Below, one piece after another: positions 9,034-16,644 of a DNA stretch of 64,000 nt. The stretch covers positions 2,449,192 to 2,513,191 of the forward strand of contig JAHBVT010000001.1 in assembly GCA_019637355.1 (NCBI GenBank), in the 5' to 3' direction. The translations under genes and the position numbers were made by a program. The notes below the pieces were generated by a model, which worked only from the letters and a program-made list of their open reading frames with translations, was not told the DNA's origin and searched no databases. This DNA comes from Gemmatimonadaceae bacterium (lineage in GTDB: Bacteria; Gemmatimonadota; Gemmatimonadetes; Gemmatimonadales; Gemmatimonadaceae). Numbering within the stretch: the first letter of the stretch is position 1; every line of letters starts with the position of its first letter.

Positions 9034-10155
9034 GTGACCACGCTCGATCTCCACGGCTCGCAGATCGAGATCGCGTCGGGCGCGCTGGCCACCCTCGGCG
9101 AACGCCTCACCGCGATGCACCCGGGCCGCCGTATCGCCATCATCGCCGACCAAACCGTCGGCCAGCACTACGCGGCCAAGGCGCTGGCCAGCGTGCTGGC
9201 CTCGGGGATGCAGCTGGGCACGACCGTCGGCGGCACGGTGGCGCCGGGCATATTCACCTTCCCCGCCGGCGAGCAGCACAAGACCCGCGAGACCTGGGCC
9301 AAGCTCAGCGACCAGCTCATCGCCGCCGGCCATCGCCGCGACTCGGTCTTCGTCGCGCTCGGCGGCGGCGTCACCGGCGACCTCGTCGGCTTCGTGGCCG
9401 CCACCTACCTGCGCGGCGTGCCCTTCGTGCAGGTGCCGACCTCGCTGCTCGCGATGATCGACGCCAGCATCGGCGGCAAGACCGGCGTTGATACGCCGGC
9501 CGGCAAGAACCTCATCGGCGCCTTCCATCAGCCTTCGCTGGTGCTGGTGGACCCGCAGTTCCTGCGCACGCTGCCGCCCCAGCACCTGCGCCAAGGCCTC
9601 GCCGAAGCCATCAAGCACGGCGTCATCGCGGACGCGGCGTACTTCGCCTGGATCGCGTCTTCTCTGCGCGAGATCATCGACGTCGCCGAGTCGGACGACG
9701 CCACGGCGCTACGGCTCGTGCAGCGCTCAATTGAGATCAAGGTGGAGGTCGTGGCGCAAGACGAGCGCGAAGGCGGCATCCGGAAGATCCTCAACTTCGG
9801 CCACACCATCGGCCACGCCATCGAGCAGGTGACGGGCTACGGGGTGTCGCACGGCGAGGCGGTGGCGATCGGGATGGTGGCCGAAGCGACGCTGGCCGAG
9901 CGCTTGGGCATCGCGCGGGCCGGCCTCGCCGACACCATCGCCACGGTCTGCGACGCCGCAGGCCTGCCGGTGCGTCTGCCCAGCGGCGCCGACGCGGCCG
10001 AAGTTGTCATCGCAACGCGCAGCGACAAGAAAACGCGCGGTGGTGTGGTGGAATACGCCCTGCCCAGCGCCGTGGGCGAGATGGCGGGGGCGGCCGAGGG
10101 CTACGGGATCGCCGTGCCGGAGGCCGATGTGCTCCAAATGCTCCAACATTTGTGA
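9034..10155 (+). CDS. aroB: 3-dehydroquinate synthase
   Basis: 373-residue AroB, second enzyme of the shikimate pathway, converting DAHP to 3-dehydroquinate with NAD and a divalent metal. Signature segments: FPAGEQHKTRETW, GGGVTGDLVGFVAATYLRG, the P-loop-like VPTSLLAMIDASIGGKTGVD with the substrate-binding Lys, the metal-ligand region GLAEAIKHGVI, and NFGHTIGHAIE plus SHGEAVAIGM carrying the Zn-binding His residues. It starts with GTG at 9034, one base after the preceding stop. It is the last gene of the kinase-PduO-aroB group and is followed by a small inverted repeat at 10164-10186. Confidence 0.95.
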   Translation: MTTLDLHGSQIEIASGALATLGERLTAMHPGRRIAIIADQTVGQHYAAKALASVLASGMQLGTTVGGTVAPGIFTFPAGEQHKTRETWAKLSDQLIAAGHRRDSVFVALGGGVTGDLVGFVAATYLRGVPFVQVPTSLLAMIDASIGGKTGVDTPAGKNLIGAFHQPSLVLVDPQFLRTLPPQHLRQGLAEAIKHGVIADAAYFAWIASSLREIIDVAESDDATALRLVQRSIEIKVEVVAQDEREGGIRKILNFGHTIGHAIEQVTGYGVSHGEAVAIGMVAEATLAERLGIARAGLADTIATVCDAAGLPVRLPSGADAAEVVIATRSDKKTRGGVVEYALPSAVGEMAGAAEGYGIAVPEADVLQMLQHL

Positions 10156-10163
10156 GCTTAGCT

Positions 10164-10186
10164 ATCTCGTTGCTGGTTAACGAGAT
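10164..10186 (+). terminator. Inverted repeat downstream of aroB
   Basis: ATCTCGTT and AACGAGAT form a perfect 8-bp stem around a 7-base loop, 8 bp after the aroB stop. There is no T-tract, so it would be a weak or factor-assisted terminator, or a regulator-binding site for the following sigma-factor gene. Confidence 0.4.
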
Positions 10187-10233
10187 GCCGCGATGATGGC
10201 GGCAAGACGGCGGTTTGGCACGGATTTTGGGTG

Positions 10234-10263
10234 TTGACCGATTCCTGCCCCCAACCCTAGCCT
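10234..10263 (+). promoter_or_regulatory. Possible sigma-70-type promoter for the sigma-factor gene
   Basis: TTGACC (10234-10239), an 18-bp spacer and TAGCCT (10258-10263) resemble -35 and -10 boxes, with the -10 fitting only the relaxed TANNNT pattern. This would give a leader of about 90 bases before the ATG at 10362. The call rests on sequence similarity alone. Confidence 0.3.
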
Positions 10264-10361
10264 TTCGGTCCGTGCCACGGCCTTGCTGGGCACGCCGGGT
10301 GTCCGCGTCATTGGGGGTGCCCCTCGGCACCGCTTCCTTCACACGCAGGTTCGGGGTGGGT

Positions 10362-11252
10362 ATGCAGCACGCGACCGAGACGAGAAAAGGCTACTTCCGT
10401 TCTTCCCCGTCGTCCGCGTTTGACCAGTACCTGCAGGATATCCAGAAGCTCCCGCTCATCACTGACGTCCAAGAGGAGCGTCGCCTCGCGCGGCTCGCGC
10501 AGAAGGGCGACGAGGCCGCCGCCGAGCGGCTGGTCACAGCCAACCTCCGCTTCGTCATCTCCTATGTGAAGAAGTACCAGGGCCACGGCCTCGACCTCTC
10601 CGAGCTCGTCGCCATCGGCAACGAGGGCCTGCTCAAGGCGGTCCGCAAGTTCGATCCCGACCAAGGCGTGAAGTTCATCTCCTACGCCGTGTGGTGGGTG
10701 CGTCAGGCCGTGCTCAAGGCACTGGCCGAGCAGACGCGCTCCGTGCGCATCCCGCTCAACCAGAACTCACAGCTCATTCGCCTCTCCCGCGCCGAGACGG
10801 TGCTGGCGCAGGTGCTCAAGCGCGACCCGACCGACAGCGAGATCGGCCGCCTGTTGGACGAGACGCCGGAGCAGGTGCGCGCGTCCAAGTCGATGTCGTC
10901 CACCGAGGTGTCGTTGGACGCACCGGTCGATCGCTCGGACCGCGAGGCCTCGACGCTGGGCGAGCGCTTCGCCGGGGCCGACGGCATCGAGATCGAGGAG
11001 CGGACGGACTTCCAGTTGATGCGCGAGTGCATCGACAAGGTCTTCCGCGACTACCTCACGCCGCGCGAGCGGAAGATCCTCAACCTGTATTATGGCCTCG
11101 ACGAGGGCGCCGAGGCGATGACGCTGGAGAAGATTGGTGCGTTGATGGGCGTGACGCGCGAGCGCATCCGGCAGATCCGCGAACGGGCCTTCGACAAGCT
11201 CCGCACGTCGCCGGAAGGCCGGGCGCTGGCGGGCTTCTGGGGAGTGGCGTAA
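10362..11252 (+). CDS. RNA polymerase sigma factor, RpoD/SigA family
   Basis: 296-residue group 1/2 sigma-70 factor. It contains region 1.2 (FDQYLQDIQKLPLITDVQEE), region 2 with core-binding LVTANLRFVISYVKKY and the -10 recognition/melting stretch FDPDQGVKFISYAVWWVRQA, region 3 (IPLNQNSQLI), and region 4 with the HTH near ALMGVTRERIRQIRERAF. The acidic region 1.1 and long non-conserved insert of proteobacterial RpoD are missing, so it is either the compact primary sigma factor or an RpoS-like relative. The start at 10362 gives a sensible N-terminus; the upstream in-frame stretch is not conserved. A large hairpin repeat (11315-11365) lies 62 bp after the stop. Confidence 0.92.
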   Translation: MQHATETRKGYFRSSPSSAFDQYLQDIQKLPLITDVQEERRLARLAQKGDEAAAERLVTANLRFVISYVKKYQGHGLDLSELVAIGNEGLLKAVRKFDPDQGVKFISYAVWWVRQAVLKALAEQTRSVRIPLNQNSQLIRLSRAETVLAQVLKRDPTDSEIGRLLDETPEQVRASKSMSSTEVSLDAPVDRSDREASTLGERFAGADGIEIEERTDFQLMRECIDKVFRDYLTPRERKILNLYYGLDEGAEAMTLEKIGALMGVTRERIRQIRERAFDKLRTSPEGRALAGFWGVA

Positions 11253-11314
11253 GGGTTTCACTGAGCACGCTGGCAGCCATCATCGCGCGCCCGGAATCCG
11301 CGGGATGATGACTG

Positions 11315-11365
11315 GACGGATGACGGATGACGGAGGCGAACAGCTTCCGTCATCCGTCATCCGTC
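11315..11365. repeat. Perfect 20-bp inverted repeat built of GACGGAT heptads
   Basis: The left arm 11315-11334 is heptads of GACGGAT; the right arm 11346-11365 is its exact reverse complement; the loop is 11 bases. The structure ends 13 bp before the ATG of glcD and lies 62 bp after the sigma-factor stop. It could end upstream transcription or sequester the start of glcD. It has the same heptad as 7413-7461 and 33281-33346. Confidence 0.9.
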
Positions 11366-11378
11366 TTAGTTTCGGCAT

Positions 11379-12821
11379 ATGGATTCTCGCCCGCTGACCC
11401 AGACGTCGATTGCAGGCGAGCTCGCCACTCTCGTCGGCCCAGCTCACGTCCTCACCCGCCCCACCACGCTGCTGGCCTACGAATCCGACGCGCTGCCGGG
11501 CTACCGGCACCGCCCATCGCTGGCGGTGTTCCCGGGCACGCGCGATGAGCTCGTCGCCGTGATGCACTGCCTCGCGGCGGCCGGCGCGCCCTTCGTGGCC
11601 CGCGGCGCGGGCACGGGCCTCTCCGGCGGTGCGCTGGCCGACGGCACGGTGCTGCTCGGCTTGCAGCGGCTCAAGCGCATCCTCGCGGTGGACGCGATCG
11701 CGCGCACGGCGACGGTCGAGCCCGGTGTGGTAAACGCGGTGCTCACGCGCGAGGTCGCGGCCCACGGACTGCATTACGCGCCCGATCCGTCATCGCAGAC
11801 GGCCTGCACGCTGGGTGGCAACCTCGCCGAGAACGCCGGCGGGCCGCACTGCCTCAAGTACGGCGTCACGCTCAACCACGCCGTGCGGGCGACGGTGCTG
11901 CTGCCGGACGGTGAGCTCGTCACGCTGGACCGCGGCGACGACGGCGGCTACGACCTGCTCGGCGCCTTCGTCGGCAGCGAAGGCTGCTTCGGCGTGGCGG
12001 TGGATCTCACCGTGCGGCTCACGCCCAATCCCGAGCAGGTGATCACGATGCTCGCGGACTTCCTCAGCGTTCGTGCGGCCGCCGCGGCCACCTCGCGCAT
12101 CGTCGCGGCGGGCATCGTGCCGGCGGCGCTGGAACTGATGGACCAGGCCACCATCCGCGCGGTGGAGGAGAGCATCTACGCCGCTGGGTATCCGACTGAC
12201 GCGGCGGCGGTGCTGCTGATCGAAGTGGATGGCGCCGCCGCCGGGCTCGCCGACGACGCCGAGCTCGTGACCGCGCTCTGCGAAGAGGCCGGTGCACGCG
12301 AGGTGCGACGCGCCACGGAGCCCGCCGCGCGCGCGCGACTCTGGCAGGGCCGCAAGAAGGCCTTCGGTGCGATGGGCCGCGTGGCACCGCACCTCGTGGT
12401 GCAGGACGCCGTCGTGCCGCGCACGATGCTGGCGGAGCTGCTGGAGGACATCTCGGCGATCGGTGCGCGGCACGGCGTGCGCGTTTGCAACGTGTTCCAC
12501 GCCGGTGACGGGAACCTGCACCCGAACATTCCCTACGACGCCGACGACCCCGACGAGGCGGCACGCGTACACGCGGCGATGGCCGAGATTATGGCGCGCT
12601 GCATCGCCGCCGGCGGCACGATCACCGGCGAGCACGGCGTCGGACTCGACAAGCTCGAGTATATGGATGCGCTGTTCAGCGCCGATACGCTCGACGCGAT
12701 GTGCAGCCTCCGCGAAGCCTTCGATCCCGATCGCCGCGCGAACCCGGGAAAGGTCGTACCCATCCACAGTTGCCGCGAGTGGCACGCCGCTGCGGGAGCG
12801 CGGTTCGGAGCGCGGCAATGA
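11379..12821 (+). CDS. glcD: Glycolate oxidase subunit GlcD (FAD-linked oxidase)
   Basis: 480-residue FAD-binding PCMH-type oxidase. The FAD-binding domain has GAPFVARGAGTGLSGGAL near residue 70, PDPSSQTACTLGGNLAENAGG near 145 and GSEGCFGVA near 202. The C-terminal FAD-linked oxidase domain carries the family motifs VFHAGDGNLHPNI and GGTITGEHGVGLDK, which contribute metal and substrate ligands. GlcD is the catalytic flavoprotein that oxidises glycolate (or a related 2-hydroxy acid such as D-lactate) to the 2-oxo acid at the cytoplasmic membrane. It is the first gene of a coupled operon; glcE starts inside its stop codon (ATGA). Confidence 0.93.
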   Translation: MDSRPLTQTSIAGELATLVGPAHVLTRPTTLLAYESDALPGYRHRPSLAVFPGTRDELVAVMHCLAAAGAPFVARGAGTGLSGGALADGTVLLGLQRLKRILAVDAIARTATVEPGVVNAVLTREVAAHGLHYAPDPSSQTACTLGGNLAENAGGPHCLKYGVTLNHAVRATVLLPDGELVTLDRGDDGGYDLLGAFVGSEGCFGVAVDLTVRLTPNPEQVITMLADFLSVRAAAAATSRIVAAGIVPAALELMDQATIRAVEESIYAAGYPTDAAAVLLIEVDGAAAGLADDAELVTALCEEAGAREVRRATEPAARARLWQGRKKAFGAMGRVAPHLVVQDAVVPRTMLAELLEDISAIGARHGVRVCNVFHAGDGNLHPNIPYDADDPDEAARVHAAMAEIMARCIAAGGTITGEHGVGLDKLEYMDALFSADTLDAMCSLREAFDPDRRANPGKVVPIHSCREWHAAAGARFGARQ

Positions 12822-13732
12822 GCCTCGCGCGCAGCGCACTGCATCCGCACACGGCGGAGGAACTCGCGACGATGATCCGCGAGTCCACCGACGGCCTGCG
12901 CATCCGCGGAGCCGGCCACTGGATGCACGTCGGGCAGCCCGTGCGTGCCGGCAACGAGCTGCACCTGGGCGCCTTCGCCGGCATCCGCAGCTACACGCCA
13001 GGCGATCTCACCATCACGGTCGGGGCGGCGACGACACTCGCCGAACTCGACGCCGCCGTCGGCGCGCAGGGCCAGTGGTGCCCGCTGCTTCCTTGGGGCG
13101 ACGATAGCGGCACGGTGGGCGCGACGCTCGCCACCGCCAGCGCCGGTCCATTCTCCACCACGCTCGGGCGCCCGCGCGATCTCACGCTCGGCATCGAATG
13201 CGTGGACGGACGCGGCCGCATCATCCGCGCCGGTGGGCGCGTGGTGAAGAACGTCGCGGGCTTCGACCTCACGCGGCTGATGGTCGGCGCTTGGGGCACG
13301 CTGGGCGTCATCACCGAAGTGCACCTTCGCCTGCGCGCGAAGCCCAGCGCCGACGCCACCTTCTATATAGAAGGGCACGAAGCCACGGCGCTGCGCGCCT
13401 TCGCGCAATCGTCGCCCACGGTGTTGGCCGCACTGCCGCTCGGCGATGCCGGTACGCGAGCGCTCGGACTCGAGGGCCACGGCGCGTGGTTGCTGCGCCT
13501 CGGCGGGAACGCCGCCGCGGTGCGCGATGCACAGACGCGCCTGTCAGCACTCGGCGCCTGCAAGGAAGTCGACGCCGCCGCCTGGACCACAGTGCGTCGC
13601 GAGCTGGCGCCGGCTCCACGCACCGCGCATTGGCACTGGACACCGCTGGCGCTGCGCATCAAGTCGCTGTTCGATCCCACGGGGCAGCTCAATCCGGGCC
13701 TGCTCGGCGACGGCGCGGAGCTGGCCGCGTGA
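12818..13732 (+). CDS. glcE: Glycolate oxidase subunit GlcE (FAD-binding)
   Basis: 304-residue second FAD-binding subunit. Visible features: an N-terminal RIRGAGHWMHVG segment, TITVGAATTLAELDAAVG, LPWGDDSGTVGATLATASAG around residue 90-110, GRVVKNVAGFDLTRLMVGAWG, and a C-terminal SLFDPTGQLNPG typical of GlcE. It is shorter than GlcD and has no large C-terminal oxidase domain, as expected. The ATG at 12818 overlaps the glcD stop by 4 bp, and the next gene overlaps its own stop (GTGA). A longer reading frame extends upstream inside glcD but is not conserved. Confidence 0.91.
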   Translation: MSLARSALHPHTAEELATMIRESTDGLRIRGAGHWMHVGQPVRAGNELHLGAFAGIRSYTPGDLTITVGAATTLAELDAAVGAQGQWCPLLPWGDDSGTVGATLATASAGPFSTTLGRPRDLTLGIECVDGRGRIIRAGGRVVKNVAGFDLTRLMVGAWGTLGVITEVHLRLRAKPSADATFYIEGHEATALRAFAQSSPTVLAALPLGDAGTRALGLEGHGAWLLRLGGNAAAVRDAQTRLSALGACKEVDAAAWTTVRRELAPAPRTAHWHWTPLALRIKSLFDPTGQLNPGLLGDGAELAA

Positions 13733-15009
13733 CGCAAGACCTGCGCAGCGGCCTCGACGCCTGTGTGCACTGCGGCTTCTGCCTCAGCGCCTGCCCCACC
13801 TACCTCGCGCTCGACGACGAGAACGATTCGCCGCGCGGACGCCTCGTGCTGATGCGCGCCCTGCTCGACGGTCGGGTGGATGCCGGCGACGCCGACCTCT
13901 CACGGCACCTCGATCAATGCCTCGGATGCCGAGGCTGCGAAACCGCCTGCCCCAGCGGCGTGCCCTACGGACACCTGCTCGAAGCCACTCGCGCGACGAT
14001 GCTCGAACACAAGCCGCTGCCCTGGCTCGCGCGGCTGGTGCTGGCCGTGTTCGCACGCGGCTGGCTGCTGCGCCCGGCACTGTTCGCGGCACGGTTGATC
14101 CGCGTCAGCGGCATCGCGCGACTCGCCGCGCGCGTGCTGCCTCGACGCCTCGCGTTTCCCGCAGCGATGCTGGCCTCGACGGCGCGAGCGCAGGCGGCAA
14201 CTTGGACTCCGCAGCCACAGGGCAGTCGATCCGGAGCGCAAAGCGCGCACAACAGCAACGGCCCGCGCACGGCGCTGCTCACCGGCTGTGCGATGGAAGG
14301 ACTGCTTCCCACGGTGAATCGCGCCACCGAACGCGTCCTCGCGCACAACGGACATCAGATGGTCCCGGCCCGTGGGCAGGTATGCTGCGGCGCCCTGCAC
14401 GCACACGCCGGCGACGCAGGCACGGCGCGCGATCTCGCAAGGCGCAACATCGCCGCCTTCGAGCGCAGCGGCGCCGAGCACATCGCGATGAACTCCGCCG
14501 GCTGCGGCGCGATGTGCCGCGACTACGGCCGCCTGCTGGCCGACGACCCGGCCTGGGCGGCGCGGGCTGAAGCGTTCAGCGCAAAGGTCCGCGACGTCTC
14601 CGAGCTGCTCGCCGCGGCCGGTCCGCGGCCCACCCGCGGCACCGCCAGCCGCACGAACGTCGCCTGGGACGCGCCCTGCCACCTCGAGCACGCGCAGCGC
14701 GTGAAGGCGCCGCCGCTGCAGGTGCTGGCGGCCATCGGCAACATCGCCGCCCAGCCGCTGCCCGACGCAGACCAATGCTGCGGCTCAGCCGGCATCTATA
14801 CCCTGCTCCAGCCCGAGCTCTCGGCGCAGGTGCTGGCGCCCAAGCTGGCCCGCATCCACGAGTCCGGCGCGGCGGTGGTTGCCACGGCCAATCCGGGCTG
14901 CCTGATGCAGATCGGCGCCGGCCTGCTCCAAGGCGGCCGCGGGACGGTCGCCCGCCATCCGGTGGAACTGCTCGACGCGGCGTACGCCGCCGAGGCGCGG
15001 ACCGATTAG
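13729..15009 (+). CDS. glcF: Glycolate oxidase iron-sulfur subunit GlcF
   Basis: 426-residue electron-transfer subunit. Two N-terminal 4Fe-4S motifs are complete: CVHCGFCLSACP (residues about 11-22) and CLGCRGCETACPSGVPYG (about 64-81). The C-terminal half has two CCG cysteine-rich domains, seen as VCCGALHAHAGD, NSAGCGAMCRDYG, DAPCHLEHAQR and DQCCGSAGIY. It starts with GTG at 13729 within the glcE stop; a longer frame upstream is antisense-like and unsupported. GlcF passes electrons from the flavin subunits to the quinone pool. Confidence 0.93.
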   Translation: MTQDLRSGLDACVHCGFCLSACPTYLALDDENDSPRGRLVLMRALLDGRVDAGDADLSRHLDQCLGCRGCETACPSGVPYGHLLEATRATMLEHKPLPWLARLVLAVFARGWLLRPALFAARLIRVSGIARLAARVLPRRLAFPAAMLASTARAQAATWTPQPQGSRSGAQSAHNSNGPRTALLTGCAMEGLLPTVNRATERVLAHNGHQMVPARGQVCCGALHAHAGDAGTARDLARRNIAAFERSGAEHIAMNSAGCGAMCRDYGRLLADDPAWAARAEAFSAKVRDVSELLAAAGPRPTRGTASRTNVAWDAPCHLEHAQRVKAPPLQVLAAIGNIAAQPLPDADQCCGSAGIYTLLQPELSAQVLAPKLARIHESGAAVVATANPGCLMQIGAGLLQGGRGTVARHPVELLDAAYAAEARTD

Positions 15010-15019
15010 CATTCGAGGT

Positions 15020-15709
15020 ATGGAAGTCCCGGTGCTCTTGGTCGAGTTCGAAGGCGTCCTCGCCGACACGGCCGCGCTGCGCGAAGCGGCGTTGGCGGAG
15101 TCGCTGGCGGCCGACGGCATCGAGCTCAGTGCTGCGTTCTTGACCGCGGCCAGCGGGCGCGCCACCGAGGACGCCATCCGTCGCATCAGGGAACTCGCCG
15201 GCGCCCCGGACGACCCCACTGCCGTGGAACTGGGCCGCCTGCGCGCCGAGCGCGCCTTCGCCGCGCGCATCGGGAAGGGCGTGATGCTGCAGCCCGGCGT
15301 GCGCGCCGCGGTGGAGCGACTCTCGAGCTGCGCGCGCCTCGCCTTGGTCACGCGCGCCTCCCGCCGCGAGGTGGAGTTCACGCTGGCGCTCGGCGCGCTC
15401 GACGGCCTGTTCCGGCCGGTCATCGCGCTCGAAGACGCCGCTCCGGGCAAGCCCTCGCGTGCGCCCTACGACGCCGCGCTCGCGCGCGTGGCCGAGTTGT
15501 TCCCCGGACAGGTGCTGCGAGGCGTGGCGGTGGAAGACAGCCTCGTCGGTGTCCGCGCGGCGCATCAGGCCGGGTTGCCGACCGTGCTGGTGGGCGTGCA
15601 TCCGCCGCAGGACGCGATGGAAGCCGAATGCTGGGTGCCGAGCCTCGCCGACCTTACGCCGGAACGCCTGCGGCTGCTCCTGAGCCCGGCGGTGAAGGGG
15701 GCGGGATGA
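15020..15709 (+). CDS. HAD-superfamily hydrolase-like protein with altered motif I
   Basis: 229 residues with the layout of a CbbY/Gph-type HAD phosphatase. Motif II is LALVTRAS (Thr111), motif III Lys144 in APGKPSRAPYDAAL, motif IV VAVEDSLVGVRAA (Glu172-Asp173). Motif I is abnormal: VEFEGVLADT replaces the canonical F-D-x-D-G-T/V. So both the nucleophilic Asp (residue 9) and the acid/base Asp (residue 11) are Glu. Its place after glcDEF would suit a phosphoglycolate phosphatase, but with these substitutions phosphatase activity is doubtful. It is 10 bp after glcF and overlaps the next gene by ATGA, so it is surely part of the operon. Confidence 0.82.
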   Translation: MEVPVLLVEFEGVLADTAALREAALAESLAADGIELSAAFLTAASGRATEDAIRRIRELAGAPDDPTAVELGRLRAERAFAARIGKGVMLQPGVRAAVERLSSCARLALVTRASRREVEFTLALGALDGLFRPVIALEDAAPGKPSRAPYDAALARVAELFPGQVLRGVAVEDSLVGVRAAHQAGLPTVLVGVHPPQDAMEAECWVPSLADLTPERLRLLLSPAVKGAG

Positions 15710-16644
15710 CCGCCTTCCTCGTCGACCGCAGTGCGCGCCTGCGGATGACCTTCGCCGGCGCCAAGGCCAAGGAATCGCTGGGTGGACTGGTGACCAACGA
15801 TGTCACCGCGCTCACGCCGGGTCACGGCCAACGTGCCGTCGCGCTCACGCCCAAGGGCCGCGTCATCGCGTTCATCCGCGTGTTCGATCGCGGCCTCGAC
15901 CTGCTCGTGGACTGCGAGGCCGCGTCCGCCGAGGCCTTCGTCGGAATGATCCGCAAGTTCGTGAATCCACGCGGCGCCAAGTACCAGGTGCTCGGTGACG
16001 AGATGGGCTGCCTCGGCGTGCACGGAGCGCAGGCGGCCAAGCTGCTCGCGCCGCTGCTCCCGCTCGCGCTCGAGACGCTCGACGCCCTGCCGATGCACGG
16101 CGTGTGGAGCGGGGAGAGCGGCGACCTGACCGTCGTGCGCACCGACGAACTCGTCGCGCCGGGCTTCGATATCTTCGCCTCGCCGGCGCGCTTGGCCGAG
16201 CTGCGTGCCGCGCTCGGCGCGCAGGGCGTGCACGAGATCGACGCCGACGCACTCGAGGTCCAGCGCGTCGAGCGCGGTCTCCCGCGCTTCGGCGTGGAGA
16301 TGGACGACGAGACGATCCCGCAGGAAGCCAACCTCGACGCACACGGCGCGATCTCCTTCACCAAGGGCTGCTACACCGGCCAGGAAGTCGTCGCGCGCAT
16401 CCACTTCCGTGGTCACGTCAACCGGCACCTGCGCTGGCTCAGTGCGGCCGCACCAGTTCCCCGCGGCGCGGCGGTGCTCGACGCCGACGGCAAGGAGGTC
16501 GGCGACGTGCGCTCGTCCGTGGTCTCGGGCGAGCGCGGGCCGTTGGCGATCGCGATGATCCGTCGCGAAATCGTGCCGGGCAGCGAGCTGCGGGTGCGTA
16601 CCGCCGGCGGCGAGATCGCCGCGACGATGGCGGTGATCGGATGA
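15706..16644 (+). CDS. ygfZ: YgfZ/GcvT-like folate-binding protein
   Basis: 312-residue tetrahydrofolate-binding protein of the YgfZ/IBA57 family, related to the aminomethyltransferase GcvT. The diagnostic YgfZ motif KGCYTGQEVVARIHFRG with its conserved Cys lies around residues 222-238, and GcvT-like domain segments precede it (TNDVTALTPGHGQRAVALTP). In E. coli, YgfZ supports folate-dependent maintenance of certain Fe-S enzymes. Here it lies between iron-sulfur and molybdopterin Fe-S enzyme genes, which fits that role. The ATG at 15706 overlaps the HAD stop, and the next ATG at 16641 overlaps its own stop. Longer upstream frames are rejected. Confidence 0.88.
   Translation: MTAFLVDRSARLRMTFAGAKAKESLGGLVTNDVTALTPGHGQRAVALTPKGRVIAFIRVFDRGLDLLVDCEAASAEAFVGMIRKFVNPRGAKYQVLGDEMGCLGVHGAQAAKLLAPLLPLALETLDALPMHGVWSGESGDLTVVRTDELVAPGFDIFASPARLAELRAALGAQGVHEIDADALEVQRVERGLPRFGVEMDDETIPQEANLDAHGAISFTKGCYTGQEVVARIHFRGHVNRHLRWLSAAAPVPRGAAVLDADGKEVGDVRSSVVSGERGPLAIAMIRREIVPGSELRVRTAGGEIAATMAVIG

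Noticed and set aside
7140-9143. Long open frame (about 667 codons) on the minus strand
   Set aside because: Antisense to the kinase and PduO genes and overlapping the reductase gene in another frame; product is low complexity.
10216-10231. Sigma-54-type promoter (TGGCAC-N5-TTGG) before the sigma-factor gene
   Set aside because: The GC pair of the -12 element is GG here, and a sigma-54 promoter would be odd for a primary-type sigma factor.
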